Source: Aeromicrobium fastidiosum
GTDB lineage: Bacteria > Actinomycetota > Actinomycetes > Propionibacteriales > Nocardioidaceae
Direction of reading: 5' to 3'
Assembly (NCBI RefSeq): GCF_017876595.1
Contig: NZ_JAGIOG010000001.1
Coordinates: forward strand, 682,001-746,000
Length of the DNA stretch: 64,000 nucleotides
This document shows, piece after piece, positions 26,997 to 35,488 of the stretch. Made by a program: the position numbers and the translations under genes. How positions within the stretch are numbered: the first letter of the stretch is position 1; every line of letters begins with the position of its first letter. A model generated the notes under the pieces. That model was not told where the DNA came from. It saw only the letters and a list, made by a program, of their open reading frames with translations, and did not search any database.

Positions 26997-28121
26997 TCAG
27001 GCGCGGTGGGTGCCGCGGACGCGTCGCCGTGCTGCGAGGACGAGCCCGGCACCGGTCAGCAGAGTGAGGGCGCCGACCGGGGCGAGGTACAGCGGCGGGC
27101 CACCGGCGTCGGGGAGGCCGGAGGTGGTCGAGGAACCGCCATCGGTGCCGCCGTCGGTATCGGTGCCAGCACCCGAGGTGCCGTCAGATCCGTCGCTGCC
27201 GCTGCCGCCATCAGATCCGTCCGAGCCGTCGGAGTCGGAGTCGCCACCCGACGAGCCGCGGTCACTGTCCTTGCTGGGCTTCTTGTTGGCCTTGGGCGTC
27301 GGCTTGGTCGTCGGCACCGGAGTCGTGGCCACAGGGGCCGGAGTCGTGACCACGGGGGCGGGCGTCGTCGCAGCGGCGCACGTCGGGCTGGTGAACGTGT
27401 TGGAGTCGAGCGTGATCGCGCCGACGTTCGACAGCAGACGCCCCTGGAAAGTGGCACCGTTCTTGGCGACGATGTCGTTGCCGGCGAGGATCGTGCCCTT
27501 GAAGGCGGTGTTGACGCCGATGACCGCGTCGTTGCCGATCTGCCAGTACAGGTGGCACGCCTGCGCGCCACGCGTGAACACCACCTGCGAGCTGCCCGCG
27601 ACGTCGAAGTCCTGGCCGACCTGGATGATGAAGACCGAGTTCGGGTCGTTCTCGCCGTCCAGCGTCAGGGTGCTGGTGAAGCCCAGCGACTGTGCGGCGG
27701 TGTAGGTGCCGCCCGTGAGCGTCTGGCCGCCGATCTCGCCCAGGAGCAGGGGATTCGGGACGGTCGGGGCGGTGGCTGCTTCGCCGTACCCCTGCAGGAG
27801 GTCGGCCTTGGCATCCGAGGTGACGCTCGAGCCCTCCGCGAGCACGTTGCCGGCGGGCGTGATGCTGCTGCCGCCGGTCACGGTGGTCTGGATGCCTGCC
27901 GAGCCCAGCAGGCCCGCGATCGTCGTCGGACCGGTGTTGGCGACACCTTCGCCGGCGAGGACGGAGAAGGCCGCGGAACCGCCGAGGTCTGGGTCGGGTG
28001 GGCCGGCCGCGTGGGCGGTGTCGGCAAAGGACACGGCGGCCACGGCAAGGACGGCGGTCAGTCCGGTTGCGGCGGCGGCGAGGGTCAGTCGGGGATGGGA
28101 GAGCGGTGATGATGTGGTCAT
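26997..28121 (-). CDS. DUF3494 ice-binding-like protein with LPDAGG wall-anchor signal
   Basis: A 374-aa exported protein. Signal peptide 1-38 (cut near AHAAG). Residues 40-245 are a DUF3494/ice-binding-like domain: LGGSAAFSVLAGEGVANTG, then LTGGTYTAAQSLGFTSTLTL, DPNSVFIIQVGQDFDV and NTAFKGTILAGNDIVAKNGA are family blocks of the discontinuous beta-solenoid. A Thr/Pro stalk and a Ser/Asp/Gly repeat follow (about 250-330). The end is SGLPDAGGPPLYLAP, a hydrophobic span and RRRVRGTHRA, i.e. a sortase-type anchor with LPDAG in place of LPxTG. Members adhere to ice or act as adhesins. ATG start; weak ribosome-binding site. Confidence 0.82.
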   Translation of the reverse strand: MTTSSPLSHPRLTLAAAATGLTAVLAVAAVSFADTAHAAGPPDPDLGGSAAFSVLAGEGVANTGPTTIAGLLGSAGIQTTVTGGSSITPAGNVLAEGSSVTSDAKADLLQGYGEAATAPTVPNPLLLGEIGGQTLTGGTYTAAQSLGFTSTLTLDGENDPNSVFIIQVGQDFDVAGSSQVVFTRGAQACHLYWQIGNDAVIGVNTAFKGTILAGNDIVAKNGATFQGRLLSNVGAITLDSNTFTSPTCAAATTPAPVVTTPAPVATTPVPTTKPTPKANKKPSKDSDRGSSGGDSDSDGSDGSDGGSGSDGSDGTSGAGTDTDGGTDGGSSTTSGLPDAGGPPLYLAPVGALTLLTGAGLVLAARRRVRGTHRA

Positions 28122-28466
28122 TGATCGGTCTTTTCGACGTCCGGCGCGTGCCGGAAGGGGTGGTATCCACCCGTGATGCCGGCACTGGGTCGCAGCAAGG
28201 AGCAGGATGTGACGTCCTCGACGCAGAGGTCAGCGGGCCGGTTCCAGAGGTCCGAGGGTGCTGATGCGTGTGGTGGACGCGCCCCACGATGAGACGCACG
28301 GTGACGAGATCGTCTCTCTCCCGTGACGATCCCGACTCGCTCGGTGCCGCCTGGGCAGCACCGCCGACTGTCGACGCCGGGACGGCAGACAGCCTGCCGG
28401 AGCCCCGCGTCCTTCGACGGTAGCGGCGCTATGAGACAGGTGCACGCCGAACGCGAGTACTACTGA
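28122..28466. other. Non-coding gap upstream of the DUF3494 gene
   Basis: About 345 bp between the DUF3494 gene and the end of the flavin electron-transfer operon. I see no convincing gene. It must carry the DUF3494 gene promoter on the minus strand. No clear terminator or riboswitch was recognised. Confidence 0.4.
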
Positions 28467-30041
28467 TCAGTAACCCGAGAAGTAGTCGGTCTTGAGCCCT
28501 GCGGCCCGTTTGCGCAGGCCCGGACGCACCGCGTTGACCATGGCGGGCGGGCCCGAGACGTAGGCGCGACGCGACGCCAGGTCGGGCACCGTGTCAGCGA
28601 CGATCTCGGCCGACAGGAACGGTGCGTCGACGTGAGTCCACCCCTCCGGCAGGGCGCCGGGACGTCCGGGGCACACCAGCACGACGCGCACGCCCGCGAG
28701 CTCCTCGGCGAACGGCACCTCGTCGGGGGAGGCGGCACCGTAGACCAGCACGGCGTCGCGCGAGCCCTCGTGCCGCAGCTGGCTGAGGAACGGCGTGATG
28801 CCGATGCCACCCGCGACCAGCAGCAGCGGGGTCGCCGGGTCCGAGGGCCAGACGAAGTCGCCGCCGATGCCCGTGCCGCGCACCCGCGCACCCGGCTCGA
28901 GCCCGAGCAGCGCCCTCTTGAAGCTCGACGACTTCTCGGGCACCCGGAGGGTCACCGCGACTCGTCCGGGCTCCGGTGGCGAGCTGATGCTGAACGTGCG
29001 GCGCGCGCCGCGGCGGTCCATGCCGGAGTGCGGCAGCGACAGCTCGAGGTACTGGCCCGGGACGAACGAGACGGCGCGCCTGGACCGGAACGTCAGCTCG
29101 TGCGTGTCGCCACCGAGCCGGCGGCTGCCCTCGAGCTCGAGGTCGAGACCGGAGCGCCGCGCGAACGCGAAGGCCACGAGGTTGCCGAGCAGCAGGGCGA
29201 TCTCCGGCGAGATCGCGAAGATGCCGAGATCGGGGGGCGTGTCGGTGAACAGGAAGATCCACGTCGGGTAGGCGAAGACCACGGCGGTCACGGCAGCGAC
29301 GAGGAGCTGCTGACGTCGGCGGGGCGGGAGCGTCAGCGGCTCGCTCAGCATGAAGCCCGCCAGGAAGACGATGGGGTACGAGTACGCCGTGAGCTTGAGG
29401 ACGTCGACGAACGACTGGTCGGGCGAGGCGAGGTCGAGCAGACGAACCAAGATCAGCGCCGTCGCGATCGCGACGAACAGCAGGCCGACGTCGAGCCGGC
29501 GCGTGCGCCACAGCACCACGAGCGCCCCCACGACCACGAACGGGAAGAGCTTCTCGGTGGCGGCGGTCTGCCAGATCGCGTTGATGCGGTCCTCACGACC
29601 GACGAGCTCCTGCGCCACGACGACCAGGAAGGCACCCGCCGCGGCCGGGTTGAAGATGTGCCGTCCACGCCACGCGAGCACGTACTTGGAGGCCTGCGCG
29701 AGCACCGCCGCGATCGCCAGCCAGACGAGGTCGGAGGTCTCGACGGGGACGATCGGCACGAACAGGAAGAACAGCAGCAGCGCCGTGATGACGGCCGACT
29801 CGGCGTGCGGGCGCACCCTGAACGCGAGACCCAGCAGCCGGCTGCTGCCGTAGGACGCGACGAGGAGCACCGCGAGGGACAGCAGGTTGTCGCCCGTCGA
29901 CAGCCCTTCGATGACTCCCGTCGCGGTGAAGATCGCGTAGACCACGACGAGCAGTGACAGGACGATCGTGACGAGCCGGTACATCGTGACCTTGCCGAGC
30001 TGGCGGTCGAGGACGTCCCTGACGGGGGCGAGTGCGGTCAT
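28467..30041 (-). CDS. NqrB/RnfD-like membrane protein fused to a ferredoxin-NADP reductase-type module
   Basis: A 524-aa fusion. Residues 1-290 contain about ten hydrophobic segments; HIFNPAAAGAFLVVV and FLAGFMLSEPLTLPPRRR match the NqrB/RnfD fold. Residues 300-524 are a flavin reductase: PGQYLELSLPH and RRTFSISSPP (FAD site), VAGGIGITPFLSQL (nucleotide site), AYVSGPPAMV. It likely moves electrons from cytosolic NAD(P)H across the membrane. I do not see the S-G-A-T flavinylation motif of NqrB in the membrane part. ATG overlaps the apbE stop (ATGA). Partner genes are the FMN-binding lipoprotein and apbE. Confidence 0.82.
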   Translation of the reverse strand: MTALAPVRDVLDRQLGKVTMYRLVTIVLSLLVVVYAIFTATGVIEGLSTGDNLLSLAVLLVASYGSSRLLGLAFRVRPHAESAVITALLLFFLFVPIVPVETSDLVWLAIAAVLAQASKYVLAWRGRHIFNPAAAGAFLVVVAQELVGREDRINAIWQTAATEKLFPFVVVGALVVLWRTRRLDVGLLFVAIATALILVRLLDLASPDQSFVDVLKLTAYSYPIVFLAGFMLSEPLTLPPRRRQQLLVAAVTAVVFAYPTWIFLFTDTPPDLGIFAISPEIALLLGNLVAFAFARRSGLDLELEGSRRLGGDTHELTFRSRRAVSFVPGQYLELSLPHSGMDRRGARRTFSISSPPEPGRVAVTLRVPEKSSSFKRALLGLEPGARVRGTGIGGDFVWPSDPATPLLLVAGGIGITPFLSQLRHEGSRDAVLVYGAASPDEVPFAEELAGVRVVLVCPGRPGALPEGWTHVDAPFLSAEIVADTVPDLASRRAYVSGPPAMVNAVRPGLRKRAAGLKTDYFSGY

Positions 30042-30895
30042 GTGAAGATCTCTCCGGGAAAGTCGGGCGACCACTGGACGCGGCCGTCGGCGTGCATGCG
30101 CACGAACTGGTGCTGGAACCGCTCCATGAGGGCGACAGGGTCGGTGAAGAAGTGGGCCGTGGCCAGGCCGTCGGCACGCATGCACGACTGCGGCACGACG
30201 ACCCAGGTGGCGATGACGTCGTCGGTGGGACGACCGGTGCGGGCGTCGACGACGTGGTGGAGCCCGTCGCCCCAGGCCCGCCGGTTGGTGGCCGAGGCGC
30301 ACAGGGCGTCCTCGGGGTCGATCTCGGCGATACCGATCGCCCGGGTCGGGTCGAGCGGGTGCTCCAGCGCGATGCGCAGCGGTGTGGCGCCCCCGTGGTA
30401 GAGGTCGCCGCTGGCGTCGACCGTGAACTGGTGGGTCTCGCGACCCACGATGCCGGCGACCAGGTCGACCAGCAGGCCCTTGCCGGCCGCACCGACGTCG
30501 AGCAGGACGGGACGCGTCGTCGTCAGGACGCCCTCTGACAGCTCGATGCTCGACCAGGGCGGGACCCCTGCGGGCTCGACCGAGGCCACGAGTGAGTAGT
30601 CGGCGTCGTAACCCAGATCGGACAGCGTCCGACCGATCAGGGGGTTCACGGCACCGTCGGAGACGTCGTGGAGCTCGGCGTAGAAGCCGAGCAGCTGGGA
30701 GGCCTCGTCGGGGAGGGTCCACGTGCCGGCCCGCTCGGACATCTGCGTCACGAGGGAGTCGGGCCGGAAGCGCGACCACGCGCGGTCGAACTCCTCGATG
30801 CGGTCGAGCACCGCCGTCCGGACGTCCGGGGCGACCGGCTCACGCGTGTCGATCTGCCACGCGGTGCCGATCGCCTCGAACCCCCAGGCGTGCAC
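30038..30895 (-). CDS. apbE: FAD:protein FMN transferase (ApbE)
   Basis: A 285-aa enzyme that covalently attaches FMN from FAD to a Thr or Ser of exported flavoproteins. Conserved blocks are HAWGFEAIGTAWQI near the start, VLLDVGAAGKGLLVDL, VDASGDLYHGG, HHVVDARTGRP and the metal-binding CMRADGLATAHFF. I prefer GTG 30893-30895, two bases after the stop of the FMN-binding gene, because the family begins a few residues before the GFEAIGT motif. An ATG at 30937 would add 14 residues and overlap that gene; neither start has a strong ribosome-binding site. No signal peptide is evident. Confidence 0.88.
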   Translation of the reverse strand: MHAWGFEAIGTAWQIDTREPVAPDVRTAVLDRIEEFDRAWSRFRPDSLVTQMSERAGTWTLPDEASQLLGFYAELHDVSDGAVNPLIGRTLSDLGYDADYSLVASVEPAGVPPWSSIELSEGVLTTTRPVLLDVGAAGKGLLVDLVAGIVGRETHQFTVDASGDLYHGGATPLRIALEHPLDPTRAIGIAEIDPEDALCASATNRRAWGDGLHHVVDARTGRPTDDVIATWVVVPQSCMRADGLATAHFFTDPVALMERFQHQFVRMHADGRVQWSPDFPGEIFT

Positions 30896-30896
30896 G

Positions 30897-31391
30897 TCAG
30901 GAGCTCGCTTCGGCCTTGATCTGGTCGATCGCGTCATTGAAGCCCGTGGCGGTCAGCGAGGAACCGGCCACCTTGGAGACGTCGAGGTCGTCGAGGCTCT
31001 TGCCCACGACCTCGTCGGCGATGCCGCCGGCGAACTGCGTCTGGTACTGCTTCGAGGTGCCGTTGGTGGCCTCGGGCGTGACGTCGACCTTCGAGATCGT
31101 GCCGTCGGAGATCGTGAGCGCGACCTTGACGGTCGACTCGCCGCCGGGGTTGCTGTAGCTGCCCTCGGCCTCGTAGTCGCCGTCGGCGTAGCCGGCCTCC
31201 TCGGCGCCGACATCGGGCGTCGCAGGGTCTTCGGCGGCATCCGAGGAGGGTGCCGGTGCGGCGGACGTGGGGGCGGCGGAGGTGGGCGTCTCGGCGTCCG
31301 ATCCCTCGCTGGTGCCGCAGGCGGCGGTGATCAGCAGGACGGAGGCGGCCGCCGCGGCGGACAGCATCTTCTTGTGGGCTGGCAGGTTCAT
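30897..31391 (-). CDS. FMN-binding domain lipoprotein (flavinylation substrate)
   Basis: A 164-aa lipoprotein: signal peptide with lipobox (LLITAACGTSEG, Cys about 25), an Ala/Pro/Thr/Ser linker (residues 30-65), then an FMN-binding domain (pfam04205 type). YEAEGSYSNPGGESTVKVAL and ISDGTISKVDVTPEATNG form the strands. The end VAGSSLTATGFNDAI lines up with the usual VSGATxTSxAfxxAv flavinylation motif, with Ser where Thr normally takes FMN. It should sit outside the membrane and be modified by the adjacent ApbE. First gene of the three-gene module. Confidence 0.82.
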   Translation of the reverse strand: MNLPAHKKMLSAAAAASVLLITAACGTSEGSDAETPTSAAPTSAAPAPSSDAAEDPATPDVGAEEAGYADGDYEAEGSYSNPGGESTVKVALTISDGTISKVDVTPEATNGTSKQYQTQFAGGIADEVVGKSLDDLDVSKVAGSSLTATGFNDAIDQIKAEASS

Positions 31392-31498
31392 CGGTCGGGC
31401 TCCTGAGCTCGGCGTGATGGATGAAGGTTCAACAGGACGAACGGGTCGCACCCGCGTTAGGTTCCCCTGACCCCAGCCTCACAGGTTCTGTACAGGAA

Positions 31499-32899
31499 CT
31501 ACAACGCGGCGAGGGCGCGCGTCGCGGCGTGGAAACCGCCCATGCCGTGCACGCCCCCGCCCGGAGGCGTCGAGGCGGAGCAGATGTAGAGGCCCTTGAC
31601 CCCGAGCGAGTAGGGATTGGGCGACATGCGAGGACGCATGATGAGCTGCCACGGGTCGTTGGACCCGCCCGCGATGTCGCCGCCGATGTAGTTGGCGTTG
31701 TGCGCCTCGAGCTGCGCCGGACCCGACACGGTCTGCGCCACGATGCGCTCGCGGAAGCCCGGGGCGAAGCGCTCGATCTGGGCGGTGATCGCCTCGGTGG
31801 CGTCTCCCGTGTAGCCCGTCGGCACGTGCGCGTACGACCAGACGGGATGCACGTCGCCGGCCGAGCGTCCGGGATCGGAGAGGTACTGCTGGCACACCAG
31901 CACGAAGGGCCTCCCGGGCATGCGGCCACGATGCACCTCGTTCTCGGCGGCGTTGACCTCCTCGAGCGTGCCGCCGACATGCACCGTGCCGGCCTTGCGG
32001 GCCCACTCATTGGTCCAGGGCACGCCACCCTCGACGGCGAAGTCGACCTTGAAGATGCCCGGACCGACCCGCCACTTCGACAGGGGGCGACGCACGCGCC
32101 GGGGCAGTCGGTCGCCCGCGACCCGGAGGACGGTCTGCGGCGACGTGTCGAAGATGACGATGTCGGCCTGCGGCATCTCCGTGACGCGATGGCCGGTCTC
32201 GATGCGTCCGCCGTGCTCGACCAGGTCGGCCGCCAGCGCCGCGGCGATCGCCTGCGAGCCACCCTTCGCCACGGGCCATCCGTACGCGTGGCTCGTCATG
32301 CCGAACATCAGGCCGAGCCCGCCGGTCGTCGGCCGCTGGAGCGGGTGGATCGCGTGCGCCGCCATGCCCGCGAACAGCGCCCGCGCCTCGTCGGTGCTCC
32401 AGCGGCGGGCGATGACGGCGGCCGGCAGCAGCGACCGCAATCCGAACTTCGCCAGCAGTACGGGGTGTCGCGGAACGTGGATGATCGGACCGAAGATCTC
32501 GCCGATCAGCTCGTCGCTGTGCTCGGCCAGCGGGGCGTAGAGACGACGCCATGAGTCCCCGTCGACACCGAGGCCCTCGGCGGTGCGGTCGAGGTCGCGG
32601 AACAGGACGCCCGCGCGTCCGCCGTCGAGCGGGTGCACCGCGTCGACCTCGGGCCACAGCCACTCCAGGCCGTGGCGCTCGAGGCCCAGCGAGGCGAAGA
32701 ACGGCGACGCGACGCCGGTGGGGTGGGTCGCCGAGCAGATGTCGTGCAGCACGCCCGGGACGTTGAGCTCGGCCGAGCGGGTGCCGCCGCCGATCTCCTC
32801 CTCGGCCTCCAGCACCGTCACGTCGACACCGGCCCGCGCCAGGACGACGGCGGCGGACAGTCCGTTGGGGCCGGAGCCCACGACGACGGCGGAGGTCAT
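31499..32899 (-). CDS. FAD-dependent oxidoreductase (phytoene desaturase-like)
   Basis: A 466-aa flavoprotein. SAVVVGSGPNGLSAAVVLARAG is the N-terminal dinucleotide-binding motif, VTVLEAEEEIGGGTRSAEL the second FAD contact, and the C-terminal GLYICSASTPPGGGVHGMGG the closing FAD motif of the carotenoid desaturase/amine oxidase superfamily. Proteins of this subgroup are common in actinobacteria outside carotenoid clusters; no carotenoid genes are here, so the substrate is unknown. ATG 32897-32899; a longer frame adds 25 non-family residues. Runs in the same direction as the flavin module but 107 bp upstream. Confidence 0.82.
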   Translation of the reverse strand: MTSAVVVGSGPNGLSAAVVLARAGVDVTVLEAEEEIGGGTRSAELNVPGVLHDICSATHPTGVASPFFASLGLERHGLEWLWPEVDAVHPLDGGRAGVLFRDLDRTAEGLGVDGDSWRRLYAPLAEHSDELIGEIFGPIIHVPRHPVLLAKFGLRSLLPAAVIARRWSTDEARALFAGMAAHAIHPLQRPTTGGLGLMFGMTSHAYGWPVAKGGSQAIAAALAADLVEHGGRIETGHRVTEMPQADIVIFDTSPQTVLRVAGDRLPRRVRRPLSKWRVGPGIFKVDFAVEGGVPWTNEWARKAGTVHVGGTLEEVNAAENEVHRGRMPGRPFVLVCQQYLSDPGRSAGDVHPVWSYAHVPTGYTGDATEAITAQIERFAPGFRERIVAQTVSGPAQLEAHNANYIGGDIAGGSNDPWQLIMRPRMSPNPYSLGVKGLYICSASTPPGGGVHGMGGFHAATRALAAL

Positions 32900-33003
32900 G
32901 GCTCCAACGTAGTGGCGGCCACCTGTCCCCGCCGGGGCGTGACCCACGCCACACCTCGGGCGTTCGCATCGCAAGACGGATTATGGGCTGTTGGACCGGG
33001 CTT

Positions 33004-33017
33004 TTAGGCTGGCCTAA
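33004..33017 (+). promoter_or_regulatory. TTAGGC-TG-GCCTAA palindrome before fprA
   Basis: A perfect 14-bp dyad 32-45 bp upstream of the fprA start. The TTAGG/CCTAA half-sites recall the iron box, but the spacing is shorter than the 19-bp IdeR site, so the binding protein is uncertain. Confidence 0.45.
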
Positions 33018-33048
33018 CGAAGTGGTCCCACTCCCCCAGGAGCAGTGC

Positions 33049-34416
33049 ATGAGCAGGCAGTTGCGCATCGCCGTCGTCGGCGCCGGTCCGGCCGGCATCT
33101 ACGCCGCCGACATCCTCACCAAGTCGGAGTTCCCGGAGGGCATCGGTGGCGTCACGATCGACATCCTCGATCGCGATCCGACGCCGTTCGGCCTGATCCG
33201 GTATGGCGTCGCACCCGATCACCCGCGCATCAAGGAGATCGTCAAGGCGCTCAAGCGCGTCCTGTCGAACGACGACATCCGCTTCTTCGGCAACGTCAAC
33301 TACGGGGCCGATCTCAAGCTCGACCACCTCCAGCAGTTCTACGACGCCGTGGTCTTCGCCACCGGCGCCCGCGCCGACCGCGACCTCGACATCCCCGGCA
33401 TCGACCTCAAGGGCTCGTTCGGCGCGGCCGACTTCGTCTACTGGTACGACGGCCACCCCGACGCCCCCCGCGAGTGGGACTTCCAGCCCCACGCCGAGTC
33501 GGTCGCCGTCCTCGGCGTCGGCAACGTCGGCCTCGACGTCGCCCGCATGCTGGCCAAGACCGCCGACGAACAGCTCGTCACCGAGATCCCGCAGAACGTC
33601 TACGACGGGCTGAAGGCCAATGCCGCCAAGGACGTCCACGTGTTCGCCCGGCGCGGCCCCGCGCAGGTCAAGTTCACACCGATGGAGCTGCGCGAGCTGT
33701 CGCACTCGCCCAACGTCGACGTCATCGTCCACCCCGAGGGCTTCGAGCTCGACGAGGGGTCGATGGACTCGATCCGCGCGTCCAAGAGCGTCAAGCTCGT
33801 CGTCGACGTGCTGCAGAACTACCTGGCCAAGGAGCCCACGGGGGCCGACCACCGCATCCACATCCACTTCTGCCAGAGCCCCGTCGAGGTGCTCGGCGAG
33901 GACGGGCAGGTCGTGGGCCTGCGCACCGAGGTCACCGAGCTCGACGGCACCGGCAACGTCCGCGGCACGGGCGAGTTCATCGACTGGCCCGTGCAGGCGG
34001 TCTACCGCGCCGTCGGCTACCGCTCCGACAACCTCGCGGGCATCCCGTTCGACAACAACACCGCCACGGTGCCCAACGACGGCGGCCGCGTCATCGACAT
34101 CGACGGCGAGCCGCTGCCCGGCGCGTACGTGACCGGCTGGATCAAGCGCGGCCCCGTCGGCCTGATCGGACACACCAAGTCCGACGCCGCCGAGACGGTC
34201 CGCCTGCTGCTCGAGGACGTCGACCAGCTCGCCACGCCGGCCAACCCGGGTCGCGACGACGTCGACGCCTACCTAGCCGGCCGCGGCATCGAGTTCACGA
34301 CCTGGGAGGGCTGGGAGAAGCTCGACCAGCACGAGATCGACCTCGGCGAGGCTGCCGGACGCACCCGCATCAAGGTCGTCCCCCGCGACGAGATGGTCTC
34401 GATCTCCCGCTCCTGA
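33049..34416 (+). CDS. fprA: Ferredoxin/adrenodoxin-type NADP reductase FprA
   Basis: A 455-aa FAD enzyme of the adrenodoxin-reductase type that moves electrons between NADPH and ferredoxin, supplying P450s and iron metabolism. Starts with LRIAVVGAGPAGIYAADIL (FAD motif), then TPFGLIRYGVAPDHPRIKEI (signature of the family), VAVLGVGNVGLDVARML (NADP motif), ARRGPAQVKFTPMELREL and VTGWIKRGPVGLIGHTK. ATG 33049 with CAGGAGCAG upstream; an in-frame frame extends 22 codons earlier but is not conserved. A 14-bp palindrome lies upstream and a strong hairpin terminator follows, so the gene is monocistronic. Confidence 0.95.
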   Translation: MSRQLRIAVVGAGPAGIYAADILTKSEFPEGIGGVTIDILDRDPTPFGLIRYGVAPDHPRIKEIVKALKRVLSNDDIRFFGNVNYGADLKLDHLQQFYDAVVFATGARADRDLDIPGIDLKGSFGAADFVYWYDGHPDAPREWDFQPHAESVAVLGVGNVGLDVARMLAKTADEQLVTEIPQNVYDGLKANAAKDVHVFARRGPAQVKFTPMELRELSHSPNVDVIVHPEGFELDEGSMDSIRASKSVKLVVDVLQNYLAKEPTGADHRIHIHFCQSPVEVLGEDGQVVGLRTEVTELDGTGNVRGTGEFIDWPVQAVYRAVGYRSDNLAGIPFDNNTATVPNDGGRVIDIDGEPLPGAYVTGWIKRGPVGLIGHTKSDAAETVRLLLEDVDQLATPANPGRDDVDAYLAGRGIEFTTWEGWEKLDQHEIDLGEAAGRTRIKVVPRDEMVSISRS

Positions 34417-34427
34417 GCCGACGCAAG

Positions 34428-34467
34428 AATCGGGTCCTGTCAGCACCGTCGCTGACAGGACCCGATT
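34428..34467 (+). terminator. Strong terminator after fprA
   Basis: Perfect 17-bp inverted repeat (34428-34444 and 34451-34467) with a 6-base loop, starting 12 bp after the fprA stop and followed by TCTCTG. Confidence 0.85.
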
Positions 34468-34563
34468 TCTCTGTCCGTCCACAGGCGACCCTCCCACCCA
34501 CCTCCACCCACAAGTCACCGGCGCGGCTCCCACCCCGATCGTGCTGACCGGCACGGTCGGGAG

Positions 34564-35469
34564 ATGGTCCCGCTACCCGATCTGGTCGGCAACACGCTCG
34601 TCTCGACCCAGCACGGCGTCGTGACGCGGCGCCAGGCCCTGGCGCTCGTCAGCCGGCACACCCTGTACCGGCTCGTGGACACCGGCAGATGGTCAAGCCC
34701 CGCACGCGGCGTGTTCGTGACCCACAACGGCCCGCTCACGCCCACCCAGCGCGACTGGGTGACCCTGCTCGCCGCCCCTCCCGGTTCCGTGCTCGGCGGC
34801 CTGACCGCGCTGGCGCATGACGGCTTCGACGTCTTCCGACACGTCGATGATCCTCCCGTCGTGGTGGCACCGATGGGCGCGTCCCGCAACCAGCACGATG
34901 ACGTCGACCTCCACTGGTCGACGTACCTCGACGAGCGCGACGTCCACCCGCTGCGCACACCCCTGCGCACGCGCCCGGCACGCAGCGTCGTCGATGCCGC
35001 GTCGTGGGAACCCGACGAGCGACGCGCCCGGGCCATCGTCCTGGCGGCGGCCCAGCGGGGCGTCGTCGCCGCGCGCACACTGCGCGAAGCGCTGACCCGG
35101 CGAGGTGCATGCCGCCATCGCGCCCTCATCGTCGAGTCGTACCTCGATGCCGCCGGAGGCATCCAGTCCGTGCCCGAGCGCGACTTCGACCGCATCCGCG
35201 TGAAGGTCGGCCTGCCCGCACCCGATCGCCAGTCACCGGTCAAGCGGCCCGACGGGCGTTACTACCTCGATGTGTGGTGGCAGCGGCTGAACCTCGCGGT
35301 CGAGGTGCACGGCATCCCACACATGCGCGTCGAGGGCTGGGACCGCGACCTGCTGCGGCTCAACGAGATCTCCATCCGCGGGCCGCGCACGTTGGTCTTC
35401 AGCTCCTACGCGATCAGACGACTGTCCGGGACGGTCGAGGACCAGCTCCGCCGCATGACCGCCGGCTGA
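34564..35469 (+). CDS. AbiEi-like N-terminal domain fused to a Vsr/DUF559-type nuclease-like domain
   Basis: A 301-aa protein. GVVTRRQALALVSRHTLYRLVDTGRWSSPARGVFV (split over residues 18-52) is the winged helix of AbiEi-type antitoxin proteins. The C terminus has GRYYLDVWWQRLNLAVEVHG with D236, E247 and H249, then RDLLRLNEI, the spacing of the Vsr/DUF559 PD-(D/E)xK core. This combination is frequent in actinobacteria, in many copies per genome, with no known function. There is no AbiEii-like toxin gene beside it. The ATG start has no strong ribosome-binding site. Possibly defence-related; the family link alone supports this. Confidence 0.7.
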   Translation: MVPLPDLVGNTLVSTQHGVVTRRQALALVSRHTLYRLVDTGRWSSPARGVFVTHNGPLTPTQRDWVTLLAAPPGSVLGGLTALAHDGFDVFRHVDDPPVVVAPMGASRNQHDDVDLHWSTYLDERDVHPLRTPLRTRPARSVVDAASWEPDERRARAIVLAAAQRGVVAARTLREALTRRGACRHRALIVESYLDAAGGIQSVPERDFDRIRVKVGLPAPDRQSPVKRPDGRYYLDVWWQRLNLAVEVHGIPHMRVEGWDRDLLRLNEISIRGPRTLVFSSYAIRRLSGTVEDQLRRMTAG

Positions 35470-35488
35470 CGCAAGGATCGCCCCACCG

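Noticed and set aside
26938..27760. Plus-strand open frames opposite the DUF3494 gene
   Set aside because: Low-complexity Pro/Ser/Glu translations mirroring the repetitive Asp/Ser/Thr stalk on the other strand.
30896..30937. Longer apbE start at the ATG near 30937
   Set aside because: It adds 14 residues that overlap the FMN-binding gene and have no ApbE similarity; GTG 30895 starts right before the family motif. Not fully excluded.
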